A stretch of 64,000 bases of DNA from Anoxybacillus mongoliensis (GCF_014201515.1 NZ_JACHEQ010000005.1:107472-171471), one strand, 5' to 3'. Shown: positions 1-8,354, counted from the first letter of the stretch. Notes: a model not told the origin generated them from the letters alone. Program-made: numbers and translations.

Positions 1-630
1 GACTATGTCCAAAATTATGAACATACATTTTATTTGCTTGGTTCAGCCGTTGGACCACATCCGTACCCGACGATCGTGAAACATTTCCAATCTGTCATTA
101 GTGAAGAAAGTAAGCGACAAATGATCGAGAAAGAAGGACGTTTGCCTGATGTTGTGATTGCTTGTGCGGGCGGTGGCAGCAATGCGATTGGTGCTTTTGC
201 ACATTATATCGATGAACCGAGTGTACGTTTGATCGGAGTCGAACCAGAGCAAGCAGCGACGTTGACAAAAGGTGTCCCTGCGATTATTCACGGCTTTAAA
301 TGCCTCGTTTTGCTTGATGAAGAAGGAACTCCACAACCAACATATTCAATTGCTGCGGGGCTTGATTATCCAGGAATTGGACCGGAACATAGCTTTTTAA
401 AAACGTCCGGTCGGGCAGAATATTATACAGTCACAAATGATGAAGTGTTAGAAGCATTTCAAACACTTTCAAAAACGGAAGGGATCATTCCTGCGCTAGA
501 AAGTGCTCATGCAGTCGCTTATGCAATAAAACTAGCTCCAATGCTCGATCGCGATCAAATCATTATCGTGAACTTATCAGGTCGCGGAGATAAAGACGTC
601 GAGCAGGTGTTTCATATGTTAAAAGGTTAG
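1..630 (+). CDS. trpB: Tryptophan synthase beta chain, C-terminal half (5' end outside window)
   Basis: The reading frame is open from base 1, so the N-terminal half, including the PLP lysine, lies outside the window. About 209 residues of a roughly 400-residue enzyme are visible. TrpB condenses indole with serine, using PLP, to make tryptophan. The PLP-phosphate loop GGGSNAIG, the [11 protein letters not shown] segment and the C-terminal NLSGRGDKD motif are all present and match the TrpB1 type. The gene is followed within a few bases by a hairpin terminator and not by trpA, which normally follows or overlaps trpB in Bacillaceae. It may therefore be a second, stand-alone copy or the end of a rearranged operon. 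Family assignment is firm; the copy status is inference. Confidence 0.95.
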   Translation, partial: DYVQNYEHTFYLLGSAVGPHPYPTIVKHFQSVISEESKRQMIEKEGRLPDVVIACAGGGSNAIGAFAHYIDEPSVRLIGVEPEQAATLTKGVPAIIHGFKCLVLLDEEGTPQPTYSIAAGLDYPGIGPEHSFLKTSGRAEYYTVTNDEVLEAFQTLSKTEGIIPALESAHAVAYAIKLAPMLDRDQIIIVNLSGRGDKDVEQVFHMLKG

Positions 631-634
631 TCAT

Positions 635-670
635 AAAAACGTCGTTTCCACAACGTGGAACGACGTTTTT
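635..670 (+). terminator. Intrinsic terminator after trpB
   Basis: The arms AAAACGTCGTTTCCAC and GTGGAACGACGTTTT pair with one bulge and end in a T run. It begins 5 bases after the trpB stop. The stop codon of the minus-strand small gene falls at its right edge, so it may act in both directions. Confidence 0.8.
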
Positions 671-782
671 ATCGTTCATTTGCCTTCTTTAGCCTATACA
701 GTTCTTCCTCTACGCGCGCAATACGACCGAGCTGATAATCAAGTCGTTCGTGGATATAGGCGATGTCTTGCTTTGTGGCCAT
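669..782 (-). CDS. Small 37-residue hypothetical protein
   Basis: A 37-codon frame starts ATG 3 bases after the stop of the upstream GGDEF-like gene, so the two are probably translated together. The product is highly charged and helical: MATKQDIAYI at the N-terminus, then a heptad-like stretch ending VEEELYRLKKANER. It has no membrane segment, cysteine or recognisable motif. There is no strong separate ribosome binding site, which fits translational coupling. It could be a small coiled-coil partner of the membrane protein. I do not recognise the family. Tight spacing and a stop at the terminator support it being real. Confidence 0.5.
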   Translation of the reverse strand: MATKQDIAYIHERLDYQLGRIARVEEELYRLKKANER

Positions 783-785
783 TTC

Positions 786-1382
786 TTATTTTGTCGTACG
801 TGTAGCATACATGCGTTCTTTTGCGACTTGTAATAACTGTTGTAATTGTTCTCCTTCGACGGGATATGTGGCATAACCGACGAGAAAAGATATAGAGCTA
901 TTTTTTTTAATTCGCTCAATCATTGTGGACGGTTTCGCAGCGTTTTCAACAGCGATAATTAAGTATTGATCGTTTGACCATTTTGTTACGATATCACTTT
1001 TTCGTGTTGCCTCGACTAACAGTTGTTCAAAGGCAGTTTGTTGTTGGGGGTGGCTATCTTTCTTTGTTTGAAGCAAATAGATTGTTAAACGGCTATCTGG
1101 GTCGCGATCAACGAGCGCTGCGATTTTTTCGAATGTACTCGCAGCAAAGTCTTTACTTTTTAGCTGATATATTAGATCTTTTACACAAGCTTTTCGATCA
1201 TATCGATTACCAAAATAAATGCCGATAATCGTCTGAAACACGTAAAATCCAATGACAACATATAGTTCCGTTCCGTGGAGTTGTGTTAAATTAACTGTAT
1301 CACTCATAGCCATTATTTCTGGTAACAATACAAGTTGGCTAATAAATAGGCCGATTGTTTTTCCAATATGTTGTTTAAGCAT
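786..1382 (-). CDS. Membrane protein with degenerate GGDEF domain
   Basis: About 198 residues. Two hydrophobic segments near the N-terminus (roughly residues 7-25 and 40-60) are followed by a cytoplasmic domain with the outline of a GGDEF diguanylate cyclase. Where the GGDEF signature should be, the sequence reads KWSNDQYLII, so the catalytic acidic residues are lost, and a VGYATYP segment marks the usual downstream strand. It is unlikely to make c-di-GMP and could instead bind a nucleotide or a partner protein. The ATG at 1382 was chosen over in-frame GTG/ATG codons at 1391 and 1388 because AGAGGTG lies 6 bases upstream of it. It probably forms a two-gene unit with the 37-codon gene downstream. 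Confidence 0.7.
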   Translation of the reverse strand: MLKQHIGKTIGLFISQLVLLPEIMAMSDTVNLTQLHGTELYVVIGFYVFQTIIGIYFGNRYDRKACVKDLIYQLKSKDFAASTFEKIAALVDRDPDSRLTIYLLQTKKDSHPQQQTAFEQLLVEATRKSDIVTKWSNDQYLIIAVENAAKPSTMIERIKKNSSISFLVGYATYPVEGEQLQQLLQVAKERMYATRTTK

Positions 1383-1447
1383 ATACATCACCTCTCTTCA
1401 TACTATGAATCAAACGCACCATTGGGATGGACAAATAAAAATGAAAT

Positions 1448-1476
1448 AAAAAAAGGGCGAGATGACCGCCCTTTTG
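1448..1476 (-). terminator. Intrinsic terminator of the YjiH-like gene
   Basis: On the minus strand GGGCG pairs with CGCCC around a short loop and is followed by a run of seven T. It lies just past the stop codon of the gene starting at 2849. Confidence 0.75.
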
Positions 1477-1478
1477 CG

Positions 1479-2849
1479 TTAAAAAATGAGATGCGCAATA
1501 AAAACGATAATTGGCAACGTAATAAGTGTGCGAAGAAGGAAAATGACAACGAGATCCTTAAACGTAATTGGTAGTTTTGACGCAAGTAGCAATCCGCCTA
1601 CTTCGGACATGTAAATCAATTGTGTGACAGAAACACAAGCGATAACAAAACGAGTAAATTCGCTTTCAATGCCGCTACCGATAATGGCAGGTAAAAACAT
1701 GTCCGCAAAGCCGACAACCATCGTTTGTGCAGCAGCTGATGCTTCTGGCACTTGTAGGAGCGTCAAGATTGGTACAAACGGTTTACCGAGCCATTCAAAT
1801 ACCGACGTTGTTTCGGCAATAATTAATGCGACCGTTCCAATGGCCATAACAACCGGTAATACACCTAACCACATATCGATCACGGTTTGTACACCGTTTT
1901 TCAATAGTTTCCCCATGTCGCTATTGCGCTGTGCCACTTCTGTTGCCTGTTTTAATCCCCATTGAAAAGGAGTATAGCCAGCTGGTACTGTTTCATCAAC
2001 GGGAGCGTGATGTTCATGATAATATGTGTCAGGTTTTTTCGATAATGGTGGAATGCGTGGCATAATAATCGCTGCCACAAGACCAGCAACGACGATCGTA
2101 AAATAGTACGCGCCAAACATATGTTCAAGCTTCATATACGTGATGACAACGATGCTAAACGTAATCGATACAACGGAAAAAGTTGTTCCAATTACCGCTG
2201 CTTCTCGTTTCGTATAAAAGCCGTCTTCATATTGCTTATTCGTTAACAGTACGCCGATCGTTCCGTCCCCTAACCAAGAAGCGATACAGTCAATGGACGA
2301 GCGGCCAGGTAATTTAAATACGGGGCGCATAACTTTTGTTAAAAGTGCACCACATAATTCGAGTAATCCGAAATCTAAAAGCAAAGGCAAAAATAGGCCA
2401 GCAAACAAAAAGACAGAAAACAAAATAGGAATTAAGCTATACAATAGCAACGAACCTGTATTTTCTGACCATACCCATTCTGGACCGATTTTCCATAACG
2501 TCATCGCTCCTAAAATTGTTCCAACGATGCGCGCAACGACGAACAAACCATTCACATCGAATAAACGCCGAAGAAATGAGCTGTTCATGATGAAAGAAGG
2601 ATAAGCAATTTTTGCAACGATTGTGCCAACCGTAGCGATAAACATAAATAAAACGGAAATTGTCGGAATGACTGAAGAAAAGTTTCCTTCGACCCATTTA
2701 GCTAAAATAGCTACAGGGATCGTCATTTCACCTTTATAAGGAACAGGAACCATAAATAGAAATACACCAATAAGCGATGGGACGAGAAATTTCATTATGT
2801 CAGAGAGATGATAGGATTGTGTATGCTTTTCTTTTGGTACGACATTCAT
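1479..2849 (-). CDS. YjiH family nucleoside-recognition (GATE) membrane protein
   Basis: 456 residues, mostly hydrophobic, with about ten likely membrane segments. It resembles the YjiH family, whose two GATE/nucleoside-recognition modules are visible as FLFAGLFLPLLLDFGLLELCG in the first half and VMAIGTVALIIAETT in the second. The family is thought to transport or sense small molecules, but the substrate is unknown. The ATG start has AAAGGTGG about 7 bases upstream. It is monocistronic, with its own promoter-like sequence and a terminator. Family confidence is fair; the function is open. Confidence 0.75.
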   Translation of the reverse strand: MNVVPKEKHTQSYHLSDIMKFLVPSLIGVFLFMVPVPYKGEMTIPVAILAKWVEGNFSSVIPTISVLFMFIATVGTIVAKIAYPSFIMNSSFLRRLFDVNGLFVVARIVGTILGAMTLWKIGPEWVWSENTGSLLLYSLIPILFSVFLFAGLFLPLLLDFGLLELCGALLTKVMRPVFKLPGRSSIDCIASWLGDGTIGVLLTNKQYEDGFYTKREAAVIGTTFSVVSITFSIVVITYMKLEHMFGAYYFTIVVAGLVAAIIMPRIPPLSKKPDTYYHEHHAPVDETVPAGYTPFQWGLKQATEVAQRNSDMGKLLKNGVQTVIDMWLGVLPVVMAIGTVALIIAETTSVFEWLGKPFVPILTLLQVPEASAAAQTMVVGFADMFLPAIIGSGIESEFTRFVIACVSVTQLIYMSEVGGLLLASKLPITFKDLVVIFLLRTLITLPIIVFIAHLIF

Positions 2850-3201
2850 TTTTTAAAACCACCTTTCCACGTTGTATTTTGAAAACGGATACATAACATT
2901 ACTACTATCGTAATATAAAAATAAAAATAGTCAATATAACAAAATGATTCTGAAATATAAGTAAATGAATAAATATAAACACATGTACTTATATACATAC
3001 AAAAATATGAATGAATAACAATTTATTTATAGCAAAATAGATAACATAAAGCATAATAAAACAAAGCGAAGATATAATCAATCATTTTTTTGTATAAACG
3101 TTCGAATTCGAAATTTTTTTGTTTTTCTCAGCGCATTGAAACGTGTATTTTTTGTGCTTGTGCGATATGATAAGCAAAAATGTGTAGAGGAGGAATAAAC
3201 G
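2850..3201. other. Divergent AT-rich intergenic region
   Basis: About 350 bases between the divergent YjiH-like and TudS-YbgA genes. It is very AT-rich and carries the minus-strand promoter listed next. A perfect 12-base palindrome TTCGAATTCGAA at 3101-3112 runs into a T tract. I see no small gene with a ribosome binding site and no RNA element that I recognise. Confidence 0.5.
2907..2934 (-). promoter_or_regulatory. Candidate sigma-A promoter for the YjiH-like gene
   Basis: On the minus strand TTGACT (2929-2934) is separated by 16 bases from TACGAT (2907-2912), about 60 bases upstream of the start codon. Confidence 0.5.
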
Positions 3202-4170
3202 ATGTGGCGTTATGCGAAACCAACCGTCGTTGTAAGTGAATGTCTCGGTTTTTCCCCTTGTCGATATAACGGCGATCAACTGAATGATGAAGTCGTACAA
3301 AAATTAGCACCGTTCGTTCAATTCATCCCCATCTGCCCAGAAGTGCGCATCGGCCTCGGTACACCGCGTGAGACAATTCGGCTCGTTAAAGAAGATGAAC
3401 GTATTCGCCTGATACAGCCATCAACCGGAACGGATGTAACCGAGCAAATGAATCAATTTTCCGTTTCATTTTTAACGCAAGTATCGAATGTGGATGGATT
3501 TATTTTAAAAAGTCGGTCACCGTCATGCGGGATAAAAGACGTCAAGATATACAGTAGCAAGCAAAAAGGACCTGCAGCAGGAAAAGGGAGCGGTATGTTC
3601 GCTGAACATGTATTACGAATGTTTGCCCATAAAGCTGTGGAAGAAGAGGGACGATTAACGAATTTCGTTATTCGAGAGCATTTTTTGACGAAGTTATTTA
3701 CGCTTGCTTTGTTTCGGGAGGTGAAACAGACAAAATCACACCATCGTCTCGTTGAATTTCATGCGGAGCATAAATATTTGTTCATGGCGTATCATCAACA
3801 AAAATTGAAACAATTAGGAAATATTGTTGCCAACCAAGCACGTTTACCGATAGAAAAGGTATTTCTGCAGTATGAACAAACGTTATATGAGTTGTTTGCA
3901 CGGCGCTCACGCCGAAATTCGAACATTAATGTTTGTCAACATATGATCGGTTATTTTAAAAATGAATTAAGCGGTGAGGAAAAGCGGTATGTTCATGAGT
4001 TGTTAGAAAAATATCGAGCAGGCAAGCTGCCGTTAAGCAGTGTAACAACAGTTATTCGCTCATGGGCAATTCGTTATCAAAATGAATATTTATTGAAACA
4101 ACGATATTTTCAACCTTATCCGGAGTCATTGCTTGATGTGACGGACTCAGGAAAAGGAAGAGATTATTGA
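3202..4170 (+). CDS. TudS-type (DUF523) and YbgA-type (DUF1722) fusion protein
   Basis: 322 residues with two domains. Residues about 8-150 are DUF523, the TudS thiouracil desulfidase family, with Cys14, Cys45 (in ICPEV) and Cys109 (in SPSCG) placed like the three ligands of its [4Fe-4S] cluster. Residues about 175-305 are DUF1722 (YbgA), recognisable by the YLFMAYHQQKLKQLG and KYRAGKLPL segments. The TudS family removes sulfur from thiouracil; the role of the YbgA domain is not known. The fusion is recurrent in bacteria. The start is supported by AGAGGAGG upstream. It is cytoplasmic and probably monocistronic. The domain call is confident; the substrate of this protein is inference. Confidence 0.85.
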   Translation: MWRYAKPTVVVSECLGFSPCRYNGDQLNDEVVQKLAPFVQFIPICPEVRIGLGTPRETIRLVKEDERIRLIQPSTGTDVTEQMNQFSVSFLTQVSNVDGFILKSRSPSCGIKDVKIYSSKQKGPAAGKGSGMFAEHVLRMFAHKAVEEEGRLTNFVIREHFLTKLFTLALFREVKQTKSHHRLVEFHAEHKYLFMAYHQQKLKQLGNIVANQARLPIEKVFLQYEQTLYELFARRSRRNSNINVCQHMIGYFKNELSGEEKRYVHELLEKYRAGKLPLSSVTTVIRSWAIRYQNEYLLKQRYFQPYPESLLDVTDSGKGRDY

Positions 4171-4205
4171 AAAAAGCGACGAAGGATTATCCTTGTCGCT
4201 TTTTT
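4171..4205. terminator. Bidirectional terminator
   Basis: AAAAAGCGACGAAGG pairs with CCTTGTCGCTTTTT between two convergent genes. A and T runs flank it on both sides, so it can serve both strands. Confidence 0.8.
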
Positions 4206-5497
4206 GTAATGATATAATATATCGGGATACCGGATATTGTAACAACAATCGATAAAAACGTATCTAGCGGTGCATGGAGTACCGTACTCATAATAATATA
4301 TGCTGTGCCGGCAAGAGCAACGATCGGAGTAAATGGATAAAGTGGCACTCGATATAATTGTTCGTTAGATGGTAATGATTTTCGTAATAGAAATAATGCA
4401 TAGAAAGCAAAACCGTAAAATAAAAAGACACTAAAAATAGCGATATCTGTTAATCGATCGGCATTACCAAGTAACATCATGACAATTGCAATGGTAATTT
4501 GCATTAACGTTGCAAATACAGGTGTGCGCCACTTTGGATGAATACGAGAAAAATAACGGGAAAACGGAAATAACCCATCTGTTGCCATAGCCAATGGCAT
4601 GCGAGGAAATGTAAGAACTTTTCCATTTAAACAGCCGAAAATAGAAATTAAGATACCAATGGCAATTAATTTTCCCCCGAATGCCCCAAATAAGATGGTT
4701 GCTGCTTCGCTTGCTGCGTTTGGACCGAACGTAACAATGTCATCGGCACGAAGAACATGAAGCAATGCAACATTCACAGCCACATAGGCAAACATCACCA
4801 TAAGAATACCAGTAATAATAGCTTTTGGTAACGTTTTGGCTGGATTTTTCATTTCGCCAGCAACAAATCCAACGTTCATCCATCCATCGTACGCCCATAA
4901 TGTTGCTAAAACGGCCGCTCCAAAGTTTATTGCTTGACTAGAGCCACTATCCATGTCGAAAATCGGTACGTTTCCTTTTGTTACGCCAAAAATAATAATA
5001 ACAAAAATAGGCAATAATTTTGCCGCAGTTAACACGCTTTGGACGATGCCACCAAATTGTGAGCCGAGCATATTAATGACAGATAAAAATAAAACAGCAA
5101 TGATCCCGATCCAAAGTTCACTTTCTTTTGGTAGTGCAAACATCCCTGCAAACAACGCACCAAAATACAACCCTAGTGCACCGATGACGGCAGGACCGTA
5201 AATGACCGTTTGCACCCATCCACATAAAAAACCCCAAAACCGTCCGTACACTTTTTCGATATATACATACAACCCGCCTGTTTCAGGAATTTTTGCACTT
5301 ACTTCTGCAATCGTCAATCCGCTTGCTAATGTAATAATCCCTCCAATGACCCAAGCGAGAAGAGCAAGTGTTGAGTTGCCCGTTGCTCCGATGACAATCG
5401 CAGGTTTCATAAAAATCCCAGAACCGATGACAGTGCCAATGACGATCGCTGTTGCTGTAATGAATCCAATGCTTCGTTTCAATTGTGTGTTTGTCAT
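4187..5497 (-). CDS. steT: Serine/threonine exchanger-type amino-acid permease (SteT-like)
   Basis: 436 residues of the APC superfamily, L-type amino-acid transporter branch, with about 12 membrane segments. It closely follows Bacillus subtilis SteT: the GTVIGSGIFMKP substrate-binding loop in TM1, GGLYVYIEKVYGRFWGFLCGW, and FGCLNGKVLTFPR later on. SteT exchanges serine, threonine and aromatic amino acids across the membrane. The ATG at 5497 was preferred over the GTG at 5506 because AGGAGTG, which includes that GTG, is a ribosome binding site 6 bases before the ATG. Transcription diverges from mntABCD. Exact substrates are inferred from the homologue. Confidence 0.88.
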   Translation of the reverse strand: MTNTQLKRSIGFITATAIVIGTVIGSGIFMKPAIVIGATGNSTLALLAWVIGGIITLASGLTIAEVSAKIPETGGLYVYIEKVYGRFWGFLCGWVQTVIYGPAVIGALGLYFGALFAGMFALPKESELWIGIIAVLFLSVINMLGSQFGGIVQSVLTAAKLLPIFVIIIFGVTKGNVPIFDMDSGSSQAINFGAAVLATLWAYDGWMNVGFVAGEMKNPAKTLPKAIITGILMVMFAYVAVNVALLHVLRADDIVTFGPNAASEAATILFGAFGGKLIAIGILISIFGCLNGKVLTFPRMPLAMATDGLFPFSRYFSRIHPKWRTPVFATLMQITIAIVMMLLGNADRLTDIAIFSVFLFYGFAFYALFLLRKSLPSNEQLYRVPLYPFTPIVALAGTAYIIMSTVLHAPLDTFLSIVVTISGIPIYYIITKKRQG

Positions 5498-5545
5498 TCT
5501 GTTCACTCCTAAAGGACAAATGTTTTTTTATATCGAACAATCGCT

Positions 5546-5554
5546 ATTATAGCA
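5546..5554 (-). promoter_or_regulatory. Extended -10 promoter for steT
   Basis: On the minus strand the sequence reads TGCTATAAT, an extended -10 with consensus hexamer. No good -35 is visible. It lies about 50 bases upstream of the steT start. Confidence 0.45.
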
Positions 5555-5593
5555 TGAGATGAAGAAAAACTTCTTTTTTTGAAAATTAAAATA

Positions 5594-5622
5594 TTGACAT
5601 CGTGAAAAGAAAAGAATAAGAT
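5594..5622 (+). promoter_or_regulatory. Sigma-A promoter of the mnt operon
   Basis: TTGACA (5594-5599), a 17-base spacer and TAAGAT (5617-5622). The start point would fall close to the upstream MntR box. It leaves a leader of about 170 bases before mntA. Confidence 0.6.
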
Positions 5623-5631
5623 AAAACTAAA

Positions 5632-5648
5632 TTTGGTTTAAAGAAACT
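5632..5648 (+). promoter_or_regulatory. MntR box 1
   Basis: TTTGGTTTAAAGAAACT differs from the Bacillus MntR consensus TTTGCCTTAAGGAAACT at three positions. It begins about 10 bases after the -10 hexamer, over the likely transcription start, where Mn-bound MntR would repress. Confidence 0.55.
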
Positions 5649-5667
5649 TTTTTAACTCAAATCATCA

Positions 5668-5737
5668 TTGTTTACTTATCCCACACATCACGTCGTTTTA
5701 TGCTAATGCATATGATGGGCGAGTAAACAAATTTTTT
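5668..5737 (+). terminator. Leader hairpin followed by T run, possible attenuator
   Basis: TTGTTTACT (5668-5676) pairs with AGTAAACAA (5722-5730), with further pairing of CCCA and CATCA to TGATGGGC, and the stem is followed by seven T. It sits in the mnt leader between the two MntR boxes. It could end part of the transcripts from the upstream promoter, or be a stable leader structure. Confidence 0.45.
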
Positions 5738-5746
5738 TCGCTAAGT

Positions 5747-5763
5747 TTTGCGTTAAGGAAACT
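5747..5763 (+). promoter_or_regulatory. MntR box 2
   Basis: TTTGCGTTAAGGAAACT matches the MntR consensus at 16 of 17 positions. It lies 35 bases before the mntA start codon, downstream of the leader hairpin. Confidence 0.8.
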
Positions 5764-5798
5764 TTTATATCCTGATGCAAATTTGGAGGAGGAAGCAT

Positions 5799-6704
5799 AT
5801 GAAAAAGTGGATGGTCATATGGACCGCTTTGTTATTGTTATTTGGATGCGAAACAAAAGAGAATAAAAAAGATGTCATCTATGTCGTTGCAACGACAGGG
5901 CAAATAGCTGATCTCGTTAAACATGTCGGGGGAGAATATGTTCACGTGGCAGCGTTAATGGGGCCAGGGGTAGATCCTCATTTGTATAAAGCAACGCAAG
6001 GAGATATTCAAAAATTAAGTCAAGCAGACATCATTTTTTACAATGGACTCCATTTAGAAGGAAAACTGGGAGAAATATTTACGAAAATGTCGAAAACAAA
6101 AAAAGTTGTTGCGGTAAGTGAAGCGATTCCAAAAGAAAAATTAATTGACGTGAATGGGGTAGATGATCCGCACATATGGTTTGATCTCGATTTATGGAGT
6201 TACGCTGTACGAACAGTAAAAGATGAATTAAGTGCGATTGATCCGCAACATAAACAAACATACGAAAAACAAGCAGAAGCTTATATATCTCAGCTCATAC
6301 AGTTAAAAGAAGAAGCGAAGAAACAAATTCATGCCATTCCGAAACAGCAACGTGTTTTAATTACAGCGCATGATGCGTTCCATTATTTCGGTCGTGCGTA
6401 TGATATCGAAGTAGTTGGTTTACAAGGGTTAAGCACAGATGCGGAATATGGACTAAAAGATGTGCAGTCGCTTGTTGACTTGATCGTTAATCGAAATATT
6501 CAAGCGGTATTTGTGGAAAGTAGTGTATCGAAAAAGGCAATTGAAGCGGTTGTCGAGGGAGCGAAACAGCGTGGTCATCACGTTTCGATCGGCGGGGAAC
6601 TATTTTCAGATGCCCTTGGACGAGAAGGAACAGAAGAAGGAACGTTTATTGGCATGTATCGTTATAACGTCAAAACGATTGCACAAGCATTGAAGGGGGA
6701 ATGA
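5799..6704 (+). CDS. mntA: Manganese ABC transporter substrate-binding lipoprotein
   Basis: 301 residues. A lipoprotein signal (LLFGC) is followed by a cluster A-I metal-binding protein fold. The metal ligands of the family are visible: His in VDPHLYKAT, His in DDPHIWFDL, Glu in VFVESSVS and Asp in LFSDALG. It binds Mn2+ (possibly also Zn2+) outside the membrane and hands it to MntCD. The start at 5799 was chosen over an in-frame ATG at 5775 because GGAGGAGG lies just before it and the signal peptide begins there. The gene order binding protein, ATPase, permease, permease and the MntR boxes upstream match B. subtilis mntABCD, which favours manganese over zinc. Confidence 0.9.
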   Translation: MKKWMVIWTALLLLFGCETKENKKDVIYVVATTGQIADLVKHVGGEYVHVAALMGPGVDPHLYKATQGDIQKLSQADIIFYNGLHLEGKLGEIFTKMSKTKKVVAVSEAIPKEKLIDVNGVDDPHIWFDLDLWSYAVRTVKDELSAIDPQHKQTYEKQAEAYISQLIQLKEEAKKQIHAIPKQQRVLITAHDAFHYFGRAYDIEVVGLQGLSTDAEYGLKDVQSLVDLIVNRNIQAVFVESSVSKKAIEAVVEGAKQRGHHVSIGGELFSDALGREGTEEGTFIGMYRYNVKTIAQALKGE

Positions 6705-6706
6705 CG

Positions 6707-7447
6707 ATGAATCCGCTAGTTGTTGAACAGGTAACCGTTGCATATGATCGAAAACTTGTATTAGAAGACGTATCATTTTCTGTTCCAGAAGGGAAGTTAG
6801 TCGGAATTATCGGTCCAAATGGCGCAGGGAAATCAACGTTAATGAAAGCGATGTTAAATTTTATTCCGCGTATGCATGGAAATGTTTTCGTATATGGTAA
6901 GCCGTATGAAAAGCAGCGTCATCTTGTCGGATATGTTCCACAACGAAATTCTGTCGATTGGGACTTTCCAACGAATGCCCTTGATGTTGTATTAATGGGG
7001 CGATACGGTCATATTGGATTGTGGAAACGACCAAGAAAAGAAGATGTGGATATCGCTATGCAATGTTTAGACAAAGTCAGCATGTTACCGTATGCGAAAA
7101 GACAAATTAGTCAACTATCTGGCGGACAGCAACAGCGTGTATTTTTGGCGCGTGCGCTTGCGCAAGATGCGTCCGTTTATTTTATGGATGAACCGTTTGT
7201 TGGAGTCGATGCCGCAACAGAAAAAGCGATTGTTCAACTGTTAAATGAATTAAAAATGCGTGGAAAAACAGTATTAGTCGTTCATCATGATTTGCAAACG
7301 GTGCGAGATTACTTTGATTACGTTTTATTGTTAAATAAACGCGTCATTGCATTTGGTGAGACGGAAAGTGTATTTACGTACGATCATATTCAAAAAACGT
7401 ATGGCGGAAAGGTCACTTTCCTCTCTGCGGCACATATCGTGGGGTGA
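6707..7447 (+). CDS. mntB: Manganese ABC transporter ATP-binding protein
   Basis: 246 residues of the metal-type ABC ATPase family. It shows Walker A GPNGAGKS, the signature LSGGQQQR, Walker B VYFMDEPF and the switch histidine in VVHHDL. It powers Mn2+ import through MntCD. An ATG at 6701 overlaps the mntA stop, but the AAGGGGGA ribosome binding site is better spaced for the ATG at 6707, so that one was chosen. It is translated in close coupling with mntA and mntC. Confidence 0.92.
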   Translation: MNPLVVEQVTVAYDRKLVLEDVSFSVPEGKLVGIIGPNGAGKSTLMKAMLNFIPRMHGNVFVYGKPYEKQRHLVGYVPQRNSVDWDFPTNALDVVLMGRYGHIGLWKRPRKEDVDIAMQCLDKVSMLPYAKRQISQLSGGQQQRVFLARALAQDASVYFMDEPFVGVDAATEKAIVQLLNELKMRGKTVLVVHHDLQTVRDYFDYVLLLNKRVIAFGETESVFTYDHIQKTYGGKVTFLSAAHIVG

Positions 7448-7454
7448 ATCGCGT

Positions 7455-8354
7455 ATGGACATTAATGTTCAATGGGTATTTACAAGCATGGCTTTGCTCG
7501 GATTGGCGAGCGGAATGATTGGTACGTTTGCATTGCTGAAGAAACAAAGTTTAATAGGAGATGCGATGGCACATGCTGCGCTTCCAGGTATTTGTATCGC
7601 TTTTCTTCTCTACGGACAAAAATCGCTTCTCGTCTTTCTAATAGGTGCTGCTTGCTCAGGGTATATCGCTACAGTATGTATTCAATTTATTGTAAAACAT
7701 ACGCGCATTAAAGAAGATGCCGCCATCGGCATTGTATTATCTGTATTTTTTGGTTTAGGTATTGTGTTATTAACGTGGATTAATCAACATGAAGGTGGAA
7801 ATCAAAGTGGAATTAACGACTTTTTGTTTGGAAAAGCGGCGTCGTTGACTGGAAGCGATGTGAATGTGTTAACGGTAACGGCTATAACTATGATTATCAC
7901 GATCCTCATTTTTTTTAAAGAGTTTAAAATTATTACATTTGATCGGGCGTTTGCGCAAGGGATCGGTGTGCCGGTGTCACTGTTGAACGGTGTGCTTATG
8001 TTTTTAATCGTTTCGGTTGTTGTAATTGGTTTACAAGCGGTTGGGGTTGTGTTAATGTCTGCACTATTTATTACGCCAGCGTTAGCTGCAAGATATTGGA
8101 CAGAAAAGCTCGAGTGGATGACATTGTTAGCTGGAGTATTTGGTGCTTTGTCAGGAGTTGCTGGGGCATATATGAGTTTGATTGCTTATGTACCTACCGG
8201 CCCACTTGTCATTATTTTCGCCACAATGCTGTTTCTTTTCTCGTTCTTATTCGCCCCAAAACGTGGCTTATGCAACAAAATGATTCGTCGCCATATAGAA
8301 AGAAAAAAATTACGGTCGAAACAGCTAATGTATAAGCGAGGGGAACAACTATGA
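7455..8354 (+). CDS. mntC: Manganese ABC transporter permease
   Basis: 299 residues of the ABC-3 (ZnuB/MntB-type) permease family, with about eight or nine membrane segments. The family motif DAMAHAALPGI in the first loop and the GLQAVGVVLMSALFITPAL block are present. It has a basic C-terminal tail of about 30 residues. It starts 8 bases after mntB, with GGGGTGA as ribosome binding site, and overlaps mntD by 4 bases (ATGA). It is the first of two non-identical permeases, as in B. subtilis MntCD. Confidence 0.9.
   Translation: MDINVQWVFTSMALLGLASGMIGTFALLKKQSLIGDAMAHAALPGICIAFLLYGQKSLLVFLIGAACSGYIATVCIQFIVKHTRIKEDAAIGIVLSVFFGLGIVLLTWINQHEGGNQSGINDFLFGKAASLTGSDVNVLTVTAITMIITILIFFKEFKIITFDRAFAQGIGVPVSLLNGVLMFLIVSVVVIGLQAVGVVLMSALFITPALAARYWTEKLEWMTLLAGVFGALSGVAGAYMSLIAYVPTGPLVIIFATMLFLFSFLFAPKRGLCNKMIRRHIERKKLRSKQLMYKRGEQL

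Noticed and set aside
3101..3112. TTCGAATTCGAA palindrome as a LexA/DinR box
   Set aside because: The Bacillus SOS box needs CGAAC-N4-GTTCG; this palindrome has a different core and no DNA-repair gene follows.
5600..5798. yybP-ykoY manganese riboswitch in the mnt leader
   Set aside because: I see a single hairpin with a T run and MntR boxes but not the conserved multi-helix layout; that riboswitch normally precedes exporter genes.
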